From: Actinomycetes bacterium
Lineage (GTDB): Bacteria > Actinomycetota > Actinomycetes > Mycobacteriales > Mycobacteriaceae
NCBI GenBank assembly: GCA_023418505.1
Contig: JAEZZR010000011.1
Coordinates: 124,001 to 188,000, forward strand
Direction: 5' to 3'
DNA: 64,000 nucleotides
Below are positions 13,828 through 22,535 of the stretch, piece by piece. The notes under the pieces were generated by a model. It was not told where the DNA came from and ran no database searches. It was given only the letters and a program-made list of their open reading frames with translations. The position numbers were made by a program, and so were the translations under genes. The stretch's first letter is position 1. Every line of letters begins with the position of its first letter.

Positions 13828-16011
13828 ATGAATTCGAGTACTGTGCAGACTTCTGGAATGTCCTTGACGCTAAATCCGGGGCGTCGCACGATCCTGCTCA
13901 CGGTTGCCAATACCGGCGATCGGGCGATCCAGGTGGGCTCGCACTATCACTTCTTTGAGGCCAATAAGGCGTTGCGGTTTGATCGTCATCAGGCTTATGG
14001 CATGCATTTGAATATTGCTGCTGGCTTGGCGGTGCGTTTCGAGCCCGGCCAGGAAAAGCAGGTGCAGTTGGTCGATTATGGCGGTGCGCGTCGGGTGCAT
14101 GGTTTTGCGGGGTTGGTCGATGGTGCGCTTGACGACGAAAACGTGCGCCAATCCGCTTTCGCCCAACTGGAACTCCAGGGCTTTCAACACCGGGTGGCAT
14201 CCGTCGTCAAAGCTGAACCAGTAACAGTCACAGCCGAGCACCGCGCCAGCCTCTACGGACCGACCACGGGCGATACGGTGACGTTGGCGGATACGAATTT
14301 GGTGCTCAGAATCGATGCGGATCTGACCGCGAATTTCCCTGGTGACGAGTCTGTGATCGGCGGTGGCAAAACTATCCGCGATGGTATGGCCCAAGATCCG
14401 CTCGCGGTGCGCGACACTATCGGTGCTGATGCCAATGCTGATGCTGATGCTGATGGCCAGCACGCCGGCTGCCCCGATACCGTTATCACGAATGCGATCA
14501 TTACGGATGCGGTGCTGGGTGTGGTGAAAGCCGATGTTGGAATTAAGGACGGCTCCATCTGCGCCATCGGTAAATCCGGCAACCCCGGGATTCAAGATGG
14601 CGTGGATCCGCGGCTGGTGATCGGCGCTAGTACCGAGATCATCGCCGGTGAACACCGTATTCTCACTGCCGGTGGCATCGATACGCACATCCACTACATC
14701 ACGCCAGATCAGGCCGAAGAGGGGCTATCAAATGGCATCACCACGTTCTTCGGCGGTGGTACCGGGCCGGCGGAAGGTACGAAGGGCACTACCTGCACCC
14801 CTGGTGCGTTCCATCTTTCGCGGTTACTCCAGTCCGCTGATGGATTGGGGGTAAATACGGGGTTCTTGGGTAAGGGATCCGGAAGTGGCCATGAGGGCTT
14901 GCGGGAGCAAGTCGTCGCCGGCGCTGCGGGTTTGAAGATTCATGAGGACTGGGGTGCCACACCCGCCACGATCCGCACTGCGCTGGATGTGTGCGATGAG
15001 TTCGATGTGCAGCTGGCGATCCACACCGATACGTTGAACGAGTCGGGTTTCTTCGAGGACACCGCCGTCGCAATTGGTGCGCGTACGATTCACACGTTCC
15101 ATTCCGAAGGTGCAGGTGGTGGGCATGCGCCGGATATCTTGAAGGTTACTGGGATGGGCAGTGTCCTGTCGGCCTCGACGAATCCCACCCTGCCGTATTC
15201 CATCAATTCCGTCGAAGAGCTGCTGGATATGGTGATGGTCTGCCACCACCTGTCTCACAACGTCCCGGAGGATGTTGCCTTCGCTGATTCTCGGGTGCGC
15301 GCGGAGACCATCGGCGCCGAGACCGTGTTGCACGACATGGGTGTGATTTCGATTTTCTCCTCCGATTCGCAGGCGATGGGGCGCGTGGGCGAGTCTTGGA
15401 CGCGTCTGTTCCAGACCGCTCACCACTGCAAAGATCAATTAGGGGTGCTCGCCGAGGATTTAGAAGCTGCCGACGACGGCGCTCGCCCAGCAGATAACGA
15501 ACGCATCTTGCGCTATGTCGCCAAGCTCACGATTAACCCGGCGATTGCCTCTGGTATCGGTGATTATGTGGGTTCTGTTACCGAGGGCAAGATCGCTGAT
15601 TTGGTGTTGTGGCCGATTGATCAGGTGGGTGCGAAACCTGATTTGGTGTTGCGTTCTGGTGTGATTTGTTGGGCTCCGATGGGGGATGCCAATGCCAGCT
15701 TGCCTACCCCGCAGCCGATTATGTATCGCTCGATGTTTGGCAATCGTGGTTCTGCCCTGCCGGCGAGCCGGGTGACTTTTGTGTCGCAGGCAGCTATCGA
15801 CGCAGGAGTACCCGAAAAGCTGGGTATTACCTCGAAGGTGCTGCCAGTGCGCGACTGCCGAGGCATCGGCAAAGCCGACATGATCCGCAACAATGCGTTG
15901 CCCGAGATCGATGTGGATCCGGATACTTTCGCAGTAACTGTGGATGGAGTGCCGGTTTCGATCGCGCCCGCTGAGCAGCTTCCACTGACTCAATTGCATT
16001 ATCTGTTTTAG
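13828..16011 (+). CDS. ureBC: Fused urease beta-alpha subunit (UreB-UreC)
   Basis: 727 aa in one uninterrupted frame. Residues ~10-110 are UreB (LNPGRRTILLTVANTGDRAIQVGSHYHF...GMHLNIAAGLAVRFEPG). Residues ~132-727 are UreC starting at VTVTAEHRASLYGPTTGDTV. The nickel centre is intact: GGIDTHIHYI (two His), GLKIHEDWG (carbamylated Lys, His), IHTDTLNESGF (His), FHSEGAGGGHAPD (His), MVCHHL (flap Cys-His) and SSDSQAMGRVGE (Asp, Arg). No stop or internal start separates the halves, so the subunits are made as one chain; the more familiar bacterial fusion is gamma-beta (Helicobacter). An Ala-Asp repeat insertion lies early in the alpha part. The start ATG at 13828 is set by AAGGAG; an upstream in-frame ATG at 13777 lies inside the previous gene. 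Confidence 0.93.
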   Translation: MNSSTVQTSGMSLTLNPGRRTILLTVANTGDRAIQVGSHYHFFEANKALRFDRHQAYGMHLNIAAGLAVRFEPGQEKQVQLVDYGGARRVHGFAGLVDGALDDENVRQSAFAQLELQGFQHRVASVVKAEPVTVTAEHRASLYGPTTGDTVTLADTNLVLRIDADLTANFPGDESVIGGGKTIRDGMAQDPLAVRDTIGADANADADADGQHAGCPDTVITNAIITDAVLGVVKADVGIKDGSICAIGKSGNPGIQDGVDPRLVIGASTEIIAGEHRILTAGGIDTHIHYITPDQAEEGLSNGITTFFGGGTGPAEGTKGTTCTPGAFHLSRLLQSADGLGVNTGFLGKGSGSGHEGLREQVVAGAAGLKIHEDWGATPATIRTALDVCDEFDVQLAIHTDTLNESGFFEDTAVAIGARTIHTFHSEGAGGGHAPDILKVTGMGSVLSASTNPTLPYSINSVEELLDMVMVCHHLSHNVPEDVAFADSRVRAETIGAETVLHDMGVISIFSSDSQAMGRVGESWTRLFQTAHHCKDQLGVLAEDLEAADDGARPADNERILRYVAKLTINPAIASGIGDYVGSVTEGKIADLVLWPIDQVGAKPDLVLRSGVICWAPMGDANASLPTPQPIMYRSMFGNRGSALPASRVTFVSQAAIDAGVPEKLGITSKVLPVRDCRGIGKADMIRNNALPEIDVDPDTFAVTVDGVPVSIAPAEQLPLTQLHYLF
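14425..14454 (+). repeat. In-frame hexanucleotide repeat (GCTGAT) inside ureBC
   Basis: Five consecutive hexamers, four exact GCTGAT and one GCCAAT, encode alternating Ala-Asp/Asn within the alpha part, just before VITNAIITDAVLGVVKAD. Standard UreC sequences have about 15-20 fewer residues here. The repeat is a multiple of three, so copy-number change would not break the frame. Confidence 0.85.
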
Positions 16012-16041
16012 TTGGTGGCTGGTTGAAATGGCGGGTGTTTC

Positions 16042-16773
16042 ATGAGGTCGCGTTTACGCAGCTTGCAGTGGGCGGATACTGCTTTTCCTTCTGGCCGCTA
16101 TACGTTATCGCATGGCCTGGAAGGCCTGATGCAGGCCGGGATTATCACTAAGGATTCGAGCTTTGGTGACGTCGTAGACTTCTGCCAGGATCTCCTGGTG
16201 TGGTCGTTTATGCCCGTGGATCTGGCGGCACACTTTCGGGTGTGGGAGGTGCTGGATAAGCAAAAGATGGATCAAGCTGCAGAGAATCAAGCCGTTGCCC
16301 AGATCTGCTACATCGACCATCTGGTGCACATCAGCCGTCCCGGTCAAAGTACGCGAACAGGTTCGATGCGCGTAGGCAAGCAACTGTTGTTTATGGCCGA
16401 ACAGCTGGGGATCAGTAGCCCGGTGTTGGATGATTATGGTGCGGCAGTTAGCGGCCAATCCTGCCCTAGCGCCCACGGCCACCAATACATCAGCGCGGCA
16501 CTGATCCACCAGGCGCAAGGCCTCGACGCTGTCGAAGCTGCAGAGGTGGAAAGCTATGGCTTCGTGGCAGCGGTGGCCTCGGCTGCGGTGCGTCTGCAAT
16601 TAGTTGATTTCATTGAAAGCCAGCAGTTGATCCAACGCTGCGAAAGTACAATTTCTGAAGCCATAGCCAAGGCACAACAATTATCACTAGATGATATTGG
16701 CACCTTAACGCCACTATTAGATGCCACATCAGCACAACATGAATATGCATCGGCACGATTATTCATTAATTGA
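16042..16773 (+). CDS. ureF: Urease accessory protein UreF
   Basis: 243 aa. LQWADTAFPSGRYTLSHGLEGLMQAG is the typical UreF opening (FPSGxxxxSxGLE), and all-helical content follows. UreF binds the UreD-apourease complex and gates the UreG GTPase during nickel activation. It directly follows ureBC with 30 nt between, the slot where ureE would normally precede ureF. The SD is weak. The 3' end becomes AT-rich with TTA/ATT codons, unlike the rest of the operon. Confidence 0.92.
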   Translation: MRSRLRSLQWADTAFPSGRYTLSHGLEGLMQAGIITKDSSFGDVVDFCQDLLVWSFMPVDLAAHFRVWEVLDKQKMDQAAENQAVAQICYIDHLVHISRPGQSTRTGSMRVGKQLLFMAEQLGISSPVLDDYGAAVSGQSCPSAHGHQYISAALIHQAQGLDAVEAAEVESYGFVAAVASAAVRLQLVDFIESQQLIQRCESTISEAIAKAQQLSLDDIGTLTPLLDATSAQHEYASARLFIN

Positions 16774-16809
16774 TTATTTATTAATTAGAATGCAATTAAG
16801 GAAAGAAAA

Positions 16810-17502
16810 ATGACAAAGCAAGAAACAAATCACAGCAATACCGCCACAGCCAATAACGCGAAGATCCTTAGTCCTTCCAACGGCAACATTCGTGCCATCC
16901 CCCGCATCGGTATCGGCGGACCGGTTGGCTCCGGCAAAACCGCCATCATCGAAGCCCTCGTACCCGAGCTAATGCGTCGGGGCGCTATTCCCGCTGTGAT
17001 CACTAACGATATTTATACGCAGGAGGATGCGAATCAGATTCGTCGTACGCTCGCTGGCACCCTGGATCCGGAGCGCATTGTCGGCGTCGAAACCGGATCG
17101 TGCCCGCACACCGCGGTGCGCGACGATCCCACGATGAATCTCATGGCAGCCGCGGAACTGATCGACGAATACCCCGACACCACTGTCCTCATCTTCGAGT
17201 CCGGCGGCGACAATCTCACGTTAACCTTTTCCACGGCACTAACGGATCTGTTTATTTTCGTGCTCGACACCGCCGAAGGCCAAAAAATGCCGAAAAAGAA
17301 AGGCCCCGGCATCACTGATTCCGACATTCTAGTGATTAATAAAATCGATATTGCGCAATACGTGCGCTGCGATGTCGACATTATGCATACCGACGCACTG
17401 AAGGTTCGTAACAACAAGCCCGTGGTTCTCACCAATAGCCTTGATGGCACGGGAATTTCCGAATTGGCAGATACCATTGTCGAATTATTACCAGCCTCCT
17501 AG
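16810..17502 (+). CDS. ureG: Urease accessory GTPase UreG
   Basis: 230 aa. P-loop GIGGPVGSGKTAII, VITNDIYTQEDA, the metal-binding CPH motif in VETGSCPHTAVRDD, LIFESGGDNL and the base-specificity motif VINKID are all present. UreG hydrolyses GTP to drive nickel into the active site. The usual G before CPH is S here. The amino extension (residues 1-30) is Asn/Ser/Thr-rich with little His, so it cannot by itself replace a UreE His tail. The SD AAGGAAAG precedes the ATG. Confidence 0.95.
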   Translation: MTKQETNHSNTATANNAKILSPSNGNIRAIPRIGIGGPVGSGKTAIIEALVPELMRRGAIPAVITNDIYTQEDANQIRRTLAGTLDPERIVGVETGSCPHTAVRDDPTMNLMAAAELIDEYPDTTVLIFESGGDNLTLTFSTALTDLFIFVLDTAEGQKMPKKKGPGITDSDILVINKIDIAQYVRCDVDIMHTDALKVRNNKPVVLTNSLDGTGISELADTIVELLPAS

Positions 17503-18388
17503 CCCACCCCACACTTACCGAGAAGATTCCCCCGGCAAAAACGGCCAGCTCCTCCTCGAGATAAGCCCCCGTGGCGTCGTCAAGCAACAGGCGAAAGCCC
17601 CGCTGTCCATGAGCAAGATGCTGCGCCTCGAGCCCAACCTCCCCACCACCTGGTACGGCTATATCCGCTCCATCGGTGGCGGTATCGCGCAATACGATCG
17701 CCACCAGATCACGCTGCACACGCGTCCCAGCGCGCACGCGGTGTTCACCTCGCAGGCCGCCAGCCGCATCCACCGCATGGACACAAATTACGGCCTGCAG
17801 CAGGTCACACTCCACGCCGATAAAAGTAGCGTGCTCGAGTACTTCCCCGACGCAATCATCCCCTCCCAGAACTCACGCTTCCGCCAGGTCACCGATATTT
17901 TCGCTCACGACGACGCCACCATCCTCACCGGCGATCTTTTCACCGCTGGTCGCATCGCCCATGGCGAGCTTTTCGACTTAGATTGGCTGGAAATCCGCAC
18001 CACAGCCTCCCGCCACTCTGATTCACTTCAGCCCCACCAGAAACACCTGGTGTTGCGGGAGCAGGCGCGTTTCGATTCACGACGCCAGCTCACCTCACCG
18101 ATCAACCATCACACTTTCTCTTGCTGGGCGACGCTTCTGGTGTTGCCGCCGCGGGCGTGGCAGAACAAGCGCCAGCTGACTGCACTTCGCGACGCCCTGC
18201 GCCACACAGCGGATGCCGTCGCCAGCGACACCCTCATTGGCACGAGTACTCTGCCTTACGACGCCGGGTGTTGGGCACGGATTTTCGGAAGCCGCCTGCC
18301 GGAAGTCGAGCGGGCGCAATTTCAGCTTTGGAGCACCGCCCGCGAAATCCTGCTCGGCCGCCCCGCCGTGAGCTTAAGAAAGATGTAA
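17441..18388 (+). CDS. ureD: Urease accessory protein UreD
   Basis: Up to 315 aa. UreD/UreH family features include LLEISPRGVVKQQAKAPLSMSKML, GGIAQYDRHQITLHTRPSAHAVFTSQAASRIHRM, SVLEYFPDAIIPSQNSRFRQVTDIF, LTGDLFTAGRIAHGE and LVLREQARFD. UreD is the scaffold on which UreF and UreG assemble on apourease. The annotated ATG lies 62 nt inside ureG; a shorter form starting after the ureG stop at 17502 is possible, and the overlap makes the exact start doubtful. Last gene of the operon, followed by a strong hairpin. Confidence 0.88.
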   Translation: MMAREFPNWQIPLSNYYQPPSPPHTYREDSPGKNGQLLLEISPRGVVKQQAKAPLSMSKMLRLEPNLPTTWYGYIRSIGGGIAQYDRHQITLHTRPSAHAVFTSQAASRIHRMDTNYGLQQVTLHADKSSVLEYFPDAIIPSQNSRFRQVTDIFAHDDATILTGDLFTAGRIAHGELFDLDWLEIRTTASRHSDSLQPHQKHLVLREQARFDSRRQLTSPINHHTFSCWATLLVLPPRAWQNKRQLTALRDALRHTADAVASDTLIGTSTLPYDAGCWARIFGSRLPEVERAQFQLWSTAREILLGRPAVSLRKM

Positions 18389-18395
18389 CGCAAAA

Positions 18396-18418
18396 ACCCC
18401 TGGTGTGGCACCAGGGGT
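18396..18418. terminator. Bidirectional terminator between ureD and tRNA-Val
   Basis: A perfect 10-bp stem (ACCCCTGGTG / CACCAGGGGT) with a 3-nt loop. On the minus strand it is followed by a T run, so it ends the tRNA transcript. On the plus strand it lies 8 nt past the ureD stop. Confidence 0.75.
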
Positions 18419-18422
18419 GAAG

Positions 18423-18497
18423 TGGTGCGGCGAGAGGGTTTCGAACCCCCGACCGCTGGTGTGTAAAACCAGAGCTCTACCGCTGAGCTATCGCCGC
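18423..18497 (-). tRNA. tRNA-Val (anticodon TAC)
   Basis: Cloverleaf on the minus strand with acceptor GCGGCGA/TCGCCGC, D arm with AGCTCAGCGGTAGAGC, anticodon loop with TAC and T arm GGGTTCGAAACC. The 3' CCA is encoded (complement of 18423-18425). Confidence 0.97.
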
Positions 18498-18622
18498 TTG
18501 GATCTGATCAAGATCACTCGAAGAACTTTAACAGTTGGTGAATAAAATTACGAAATCCGCAGCTAGAGGGTGAAAAACTCGCCCCAACAAGACAACTTAG
18601 CCTGCACGCCCACGACCCGTCG
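18498..18622. other. Short intergenic stretch without a gene
   Basis: Presumably holds the tRNA-Val promoter (minus) and the 3' end of the DUF3052 transcript. I see no coding signal in it. Confidence 0.3.
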
Positions 18623-19042
18623 CTAAGCCCGCTTCACACCACGCTGCACCAGACGGTTGCCCTGCCACTGGCCAAGGCGCTCCGCGGAAGTGCCCGTCAA
18701 ACCAGCCAACTGCGCCGACTCGTCAATCACACCAGGCTCAATAGCACCAGGCTTTCCCGCCCCTGGTGTGAGCAGCCAGATGCACGAATCCTCACCGAGC
18801 GGACGAGTAGCGTCGACAAGCCCATCTACTAAATCCCCATCGGACTCGCGCCACCACAGCAACACCACGTCGACAACCTCGTCGGTGTCCTCGTCCAGCA
18901 AATCCTCCCCCAGAAAATCCTCAACCGACTCACTGATCGCGGAATCACAATCCGTATCCCAGCCCACCTCTTGAACCAACTGGCCACGCTCGATGTCCAG
19001 AATTTCAGCGAAATCACGAGATGCGCCCGTGGTGTCGACCAC
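18623..19042 (-). CDS. DUF3052 family protein
   Basis: 139 aa. The core QLVQEVGWDTDCD...VDVVLLWWRESDGDLVDGLVDA...IWLLTPGAGKPGAIEP...AGLTGTS matches the DUF3052 family, a cytosolic protein conserved across actinobacteria and often located beside aceE, as here. Its biochemical role is unknown. It starts with GTG 8-9 nt after a perfect GGAGG. It is divergent from aceE over a 213-nt region. Confidence 0.85.
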   Translation of the reverse strand: MVDTTGASRDFAEILDIERGQLVQEVGWDTDCDSAISESVEDFLGEDLLDEDTDEVVDVVLLWWRESDGDLVDGLVDATRPLGEDSCIWLLTPGAGKPGAIEPGVIDESAQLAGLTGTSAERLGQWQGNRLVQRGVKRA

Positions 19043-19255
19043 CTTGGAAGTCCTCCTCTAATAAATACAGTGCCGCACTACACGCGCACCATGAACTAAG
19101 AAACAGCTAAGAGAAGTTTAACCGTTCGATCTCAAAAAGGATAGTGCCGGCGAAAACACCCCCAAAGTGAGCCACACCACCCCCACGCGATCGGCGAGAA
19201 AAAGTAGAGTGGCAATAATAAAAACAAGAGCAAAAATCTCCACAGGAGGAAAACC
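19043..19255. promoter_or_regulatory. Divergent control region of DUF3052 and aceE
   Basis: 213 nt, A-rich on the plus strand near aceE. A TAGAGT hexamer (19206-19211) about 50 nt before the aceE GTG is a candidate -10. The aceE SD CAGGAGGA is one of the strongest in the window, in line with high expression. No operator was recognised. Confidence 0.35.
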
Positions 19256-22075
19256 GTGGCCACCGACAACGCCAACCACGAATACCAAGCCACCGAAGAC
19301 AAAACCTTCAAACTAGGCAAAACCCAACACGGCGCCGACGACACCAACGTCGCCCTCGTACGCGACGGCGTTGCCTCCTACCTAAACGACGCCGACCCAG
19401 AAGAAACCCGCGAATGGCTCGACTCGCTCGACGGACTACTAGAAGAAGCCGGTCCTGAACGCGCACGTTTCCTGATGTTGCGCCTACTCGAGCGCGCCAC
19501 CGCCAAGCGCGTCGCCCTACCGAGCCTGACCTCGACGGACTACGTCAACACCATCCCATCCAAAATCGAACCAGACTTCCCTGGCGACGAAGACATCGAA
19601 AAGCACTACCGCCGGTGGATCCGCTGGAACGCCGCCATTATGGTGCACCGCGCCCAGCGCCCAGGCATTGGCGTCGGCGGGCACATCTCCACCTACGCGT
19701 CCTCCGCGCCACTGTACGAAGTGGGCTTCAACCACTTCTTCCGCGGTAAAGACCACCCAGGCGGTGGCGACCACATCTTCTTCCAAGGCCACGCCTCACC
19801 CGGCATTTATGCCCGCGCATTCCTCGAAGGACGACTATCGGAAGACGACCTCGACGGCTTCCGCCAAGAAGTCTCCCACCCAGGCGGAGGCCTGCCGTCC
19901 TACCCACACCCACACGGCATGCCGGAATTCTGGGAATTCCCAACCGTTTCGATGGGTCTCGGCCCCATGGATGCCATCTACCAGGCACGCTTCAACCGCT
20001 ACCTGCACGACCGCGGACTCAAAGACACCAGCCAACAGCACGTCTGGGCCTTCCTCGGCGACGGCGAAATGGACGAACCAGAATCCCGCGGCCTCATCCA
20101 AAACGCCGCACTGAACAACCTGGACAACCTCACCTTCGTGGTCAACTGCAACCTGCAGCGCCTCGACGGACCTGTACGCGGCAACACCAAGATCATCCAA
20201 GAGCTCGAATCCTTCTTCCGCGGCGCCGGCTGGAACGTCATCAAGATCGTCTGGGATCGCGGCTGGGACCAGCTATTCGAAAAAGACGAAGACGGCGCAC
20301 TCGTCGACCTCATGAACAAATTCGTCGACGGCGACTACCAAACCCTCCGCGCCAACGACGGCGCCTGGGTACGCAAGCACTTCTTCGGCAAAGACCCACG
20401 CACGGCGAAACTCGTCGAAAACATGACCGACGAAGAAATCTGGGCTTTACGACGCGGCGGCCACGACTACCGCAAGATCTACGCAGCATTCAAAAAAGCT
20501 CTAGAAACCAAAGATCAGCCAACCGTGATCCTCGCCCACACCGTCAAAGGCTACGGGCTCGGCCAGAACTTCGAAGGCCGCAACGCCACCCACCAGATGA
20601 AAAAACTCACCCTGGAGGATCTCAAGAAGTTCCGCGACAAGCAGCACATCCCAATCAGCGACGAAGAGCTCGAAAAGGATCCCTACCTGCCTCCGTACTA
20701 CCACCCAGGCAAAGACGACCCAGCGATCAAATACATGATCGAACGCCGCAAGGAACTCGGCGGCTTCGTACCAGAGCGCCGCACCAGCTACGAACCGCTC
20801 GAAGTACCTGCCGTCGACAAGCTCAAAAACATCCTCAAAGGCAGCGGCAAACAACAAGTCGCAACCACCATGGCCGTCGTGCGCATCTTCAAAGACCTCA
20901 TGCGCGACAAAAACCTCAAAGACCGCATCGTGCCCATCGTCCCCGATGAAGCACGCACCTTCGGCATGGACTCCTGGTTCCCAACCCTGAAGATCTACAA
21001 CCCACACGGACAGAACTACACACCAGTAGACCACGACCTCATGCTGTCCTACCGCGAATCCACCAAGGGACAAATCCTCCACGAAGGCATCAACGAAGCC
21101 GGCTCCATGGCCAGCTTCATCGCCGCCGGCACCTCCTACGCCACCCACGGCGAACCCATGATCCCGCTATACATCTTCTACTCCATGTTCGGATTCCAAC
21201 GCACCGGCGACTCCATGTGGGCCGCCGGCGACCAAAACACCCGAGGCTTCCTCCTCGGCGCCACCGCCGGACGCACCACCCTCACCGGCGAAGGACTCCA
21301 ACACATGGACGGCCACTCGCCACTCCTCGCCGCCACCAACCCCGCCGTCGTAAGCTACGACCCCGCCTTCGCCTACGAAGCCGCACACATCATCCGCGAA
21401 GGCATCGACCGCATGTACGGACCCGGGCGCGGCGAAGACGTCATGTACTACCTGACCATCTACAACGAGCCCACCCCACAACCCGCACAACCGGAAAACC
21501 TCGACGTCGAAGGCCTACACCGGGGCATCTACTGCTACAAGAAAGCAACAGGAGAAAACCACGTCAATCTCCTAGCCTCCGGCATCGGCATGCAAGCAGC
21601 CCTCAAAGCCGCCGAAATGCTCGAACAAGACTACGGCATCCCAGCGTCGATCTACTCCGTAACCTCCTGGAATGAACTCGCCCGCGACGGACTCGCCCGC
21701 GAAACCGAAGCACTCCACAACCCAAGCGAATTCATCGAACGCCCATACGTCCAACGCGCCCTCGAAGACGCCGACGGCCCATTCATCGCCGTCTCCGACT
21801 TCCAACGCGCCATCCCAGAACAAATCCGCAAATGGGTACCAGGCGACTACACCGTCCTCGGCTGCGACGGCTTCGGCTTCTCCGACACCCGCGAAGCAGC
21901 ACGCCGCTACTTCAACACCGACGCCGAATCCATCATCGTCGCCGCACTCGCCGGCCTCGCACGCGAAGGAAAAATCGACATCACCCGCGCACAACAAGCC
22001 GCCGAACAATACCGCATCACCGACCCACTCGCCGTCGCCAACCCAACACCCGAAAGCGAAAACGAAAAGCACTAA
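19256..22075 (+). CDS. aceE: Pyruvate dehydrogenase E1 component, homodimeric type
   Basis: 939 aa. E1 decarboxylates pyruvate with thiamine diphosphate and passes the acetyl group to E2 lipoyl domains. ThDP-binding blocks include GGHISTYASSA, HPHGMPEFWEFPTVSMGLGP, WAFLGDGEMDEPESRG...NLDNLTFVVNCNLQRLDGPVRGN, and in the pyrimidine domain GQILHEGINEAGSMASF and LQHMDGHSPLLA. Single-chain E1 of this kind is the rule in actinobacteria and enterics. It starts at GTG after CAGGAGGA. Codons are overwhelmingly C-ending, as expected of a highly expressed gene; this bias creates long false antisense ORFs. Confidence 0.97.
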   Translation: MATDNANHEYQATEDKTFKLGKTQHGADDTNVALVRDGVASYLNDADPEETREWLDSLDGLLEEAGPERARFLMLRLLERATAKRVALPSLTSTDYVNTIPSKIEPDFPGDEDIEKHYRRWIRWNAAIMVHRAQRPGIGVGGHISTYASSAPLYEVGFNHFFRGKDHPGGGDHIFFQGHASPGIYARAFLEGRLSEDDLDGFRQEVSHPGGGLPSYPHPHGMPEFWEFPTVSMGLGPMDAIYQARFNRYLHDRGLKDTSQQHVWAFLGDGEMDEPESRGLIQNAALNNLDNLTFVVNCNLQRLDGPVRGNTKIIQELESFFRGAGWNVIKIVWDRGWDQLFEKDEDGALVDLMNKFVDGDYQTLRANDGAWVRKHFFGKDPRTAKLVENMTDEEIWALRRGGHDYRKIYAAFKKALETKDQPTVILAHTVKGYGLGQNFEGRNATHQMKKLTLEDLKKFRDKQHIPISDEELEKDPYLPPYYHPGKDDPAIKYMIERRKELGGFVPERRTSYEPLEVPAVDKLKNILKGSGKQQVATTMAVVRIFKDLMRDKNLKDRIVPIVPDEARTFGMDSWFPTLKIYNPHGQNYTPVDHDLMLSYRESTKGQILHEGINEAGSMASFIAAGTSYATHGEPMIPLYIFYSMFGFQRTGDSMWAAGDQNTRGFLLGATAGRTTLTGEGLQHMDGHSPLLAATNPAVVSYDPAFAYEAAHIIREGIDRMYGPGRGEDVMYYLTIYNEPTPQPAQPENLDVEGLHRGIYCYKKATGENHVNLLASGIGMQAALKAAEMLEQDYGIPASIYSVTSWNELARDGLARETEALHNPSEFIERPYVQRALEDADGPFIAVSDFQRAIPEQIRKWVPGDYTVLGCDGFGFSDTREAARRYFNTDAESIIVAALAGLAREGKIDITRAQQAAEQYRITDPLAVANPTPESENEKH

Positions 22076-22105
22076 CCCCCAACACCCGAAAGGACACACA
22101 CCACC

Positions 22106-22459
22106 GTGGGACAAAGCCTCGGCGAAGCACTCAGCGCCATTCTCGACGACCAACCCCACACCCGGAAAAAAGCAGCAACACCAGAAGTTGCTAGTGCTTC
22201 GGGTGTGACGGCCGACGTGCTCGCTATCGCTAAAGGTGTTCCCGGGTTTGATGCAAGTGCGTTCGATGGGGAGGGCAACACCCAGCTCCCCCTCGACGCT
22301 CCCCTGCGGGAGTTAGGACTCGACCGCCTAGGCGTCGTCGAGCTCGCCATCAAATGCGAAAACCACACCAAGGTTCGCATCGACGACGACACCATCCCCA
22401 CCTTCAAAACCCTCCGCGACATCATCGACTACCTGGAATCCCAACACCAGGAGTCCTGA
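22106..22459 (+). CDS. Acyl-carrier-protein-like protein lacking the phosphopantetheine serine
   Basis: 117 aa. The carboxyl ~70 residues follow the ACP pattern: LPLDAPLRELGLDRLGVVELAIKCENHTKVRIDDDTIPTFKTLRDIIDYLES. In a functional ACP the helix II start reads D-S-L, with Ser carrying 4'-phosphopantetheine. Here the codon is CGC (Arg), giving D-R-L. The amino ~45 residues are an extra, poorly structured extension. It starts with GTG 30 nt after aceE and ends at a terminator, so it is probably the second gene of the aceE operon. Either a non-canonical carrier-fold protein or a single-base (AGC to CGC) loss of function. Confidence 0.7.
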   Translation: MGQSLGEALSAILDDQPHTRKKAATPEVASASGVTADVLAIAKGVPGFDASAFDGEGNTQLPLDAPLRELGLDRLGVVELAIKCENHTKVRIDDDTIPTFKTLRDIIDYLESQHQES

Positions 22460-22462
22460 AAT

Positions 22463-22490
22463 CACCCGCCCGGTGTTGGCGGGTGTTTTT
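22463..22490 (+). terminator. Rho-independent terminator after the ACP-like gene
   Basis: An 8-bp perfect stem CACCCGCC / GGCGGGTG with a 7-nt loop, followed by TTTTT, 3 nt after the stop codon. Confidence 0.85.
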
Positions 22491-22521
22491 CTTCCAACAG
22501 GAAATCCCGCCCCAACCGGCC

Positions 22522-22527
22522 TAAGAT
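22522..22527 (+). promoter_or_regulatory. Probable -10 element of the MFS gene (leaderless)
   Basis: TAAGAT, 8 nt before the ATG at 22536, with no SD between. Confidence 0.45.
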
Positions 22528-22535
22528 AACGAGCC

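Noticed and set aside
14425..14454. CRISPR-like or intergenic repeat
   Set aside because: The repeat is a short in-frame hexamer tract inside ureBC with no spacers; no CRISPR array or cas gene was seen in the window.
19517..22208. Long antisense and alternative-frame ORFs within aceE (e.g. 20501-21148 minus, 21572-22159 minus, 21672-22208 plus)
   Set aside because: They follow from the extreme C-ending codon bias of aceE; their translations are low-complexity (Val/Gly-rich or Ser/Pro/Thr-rich) and match no family.
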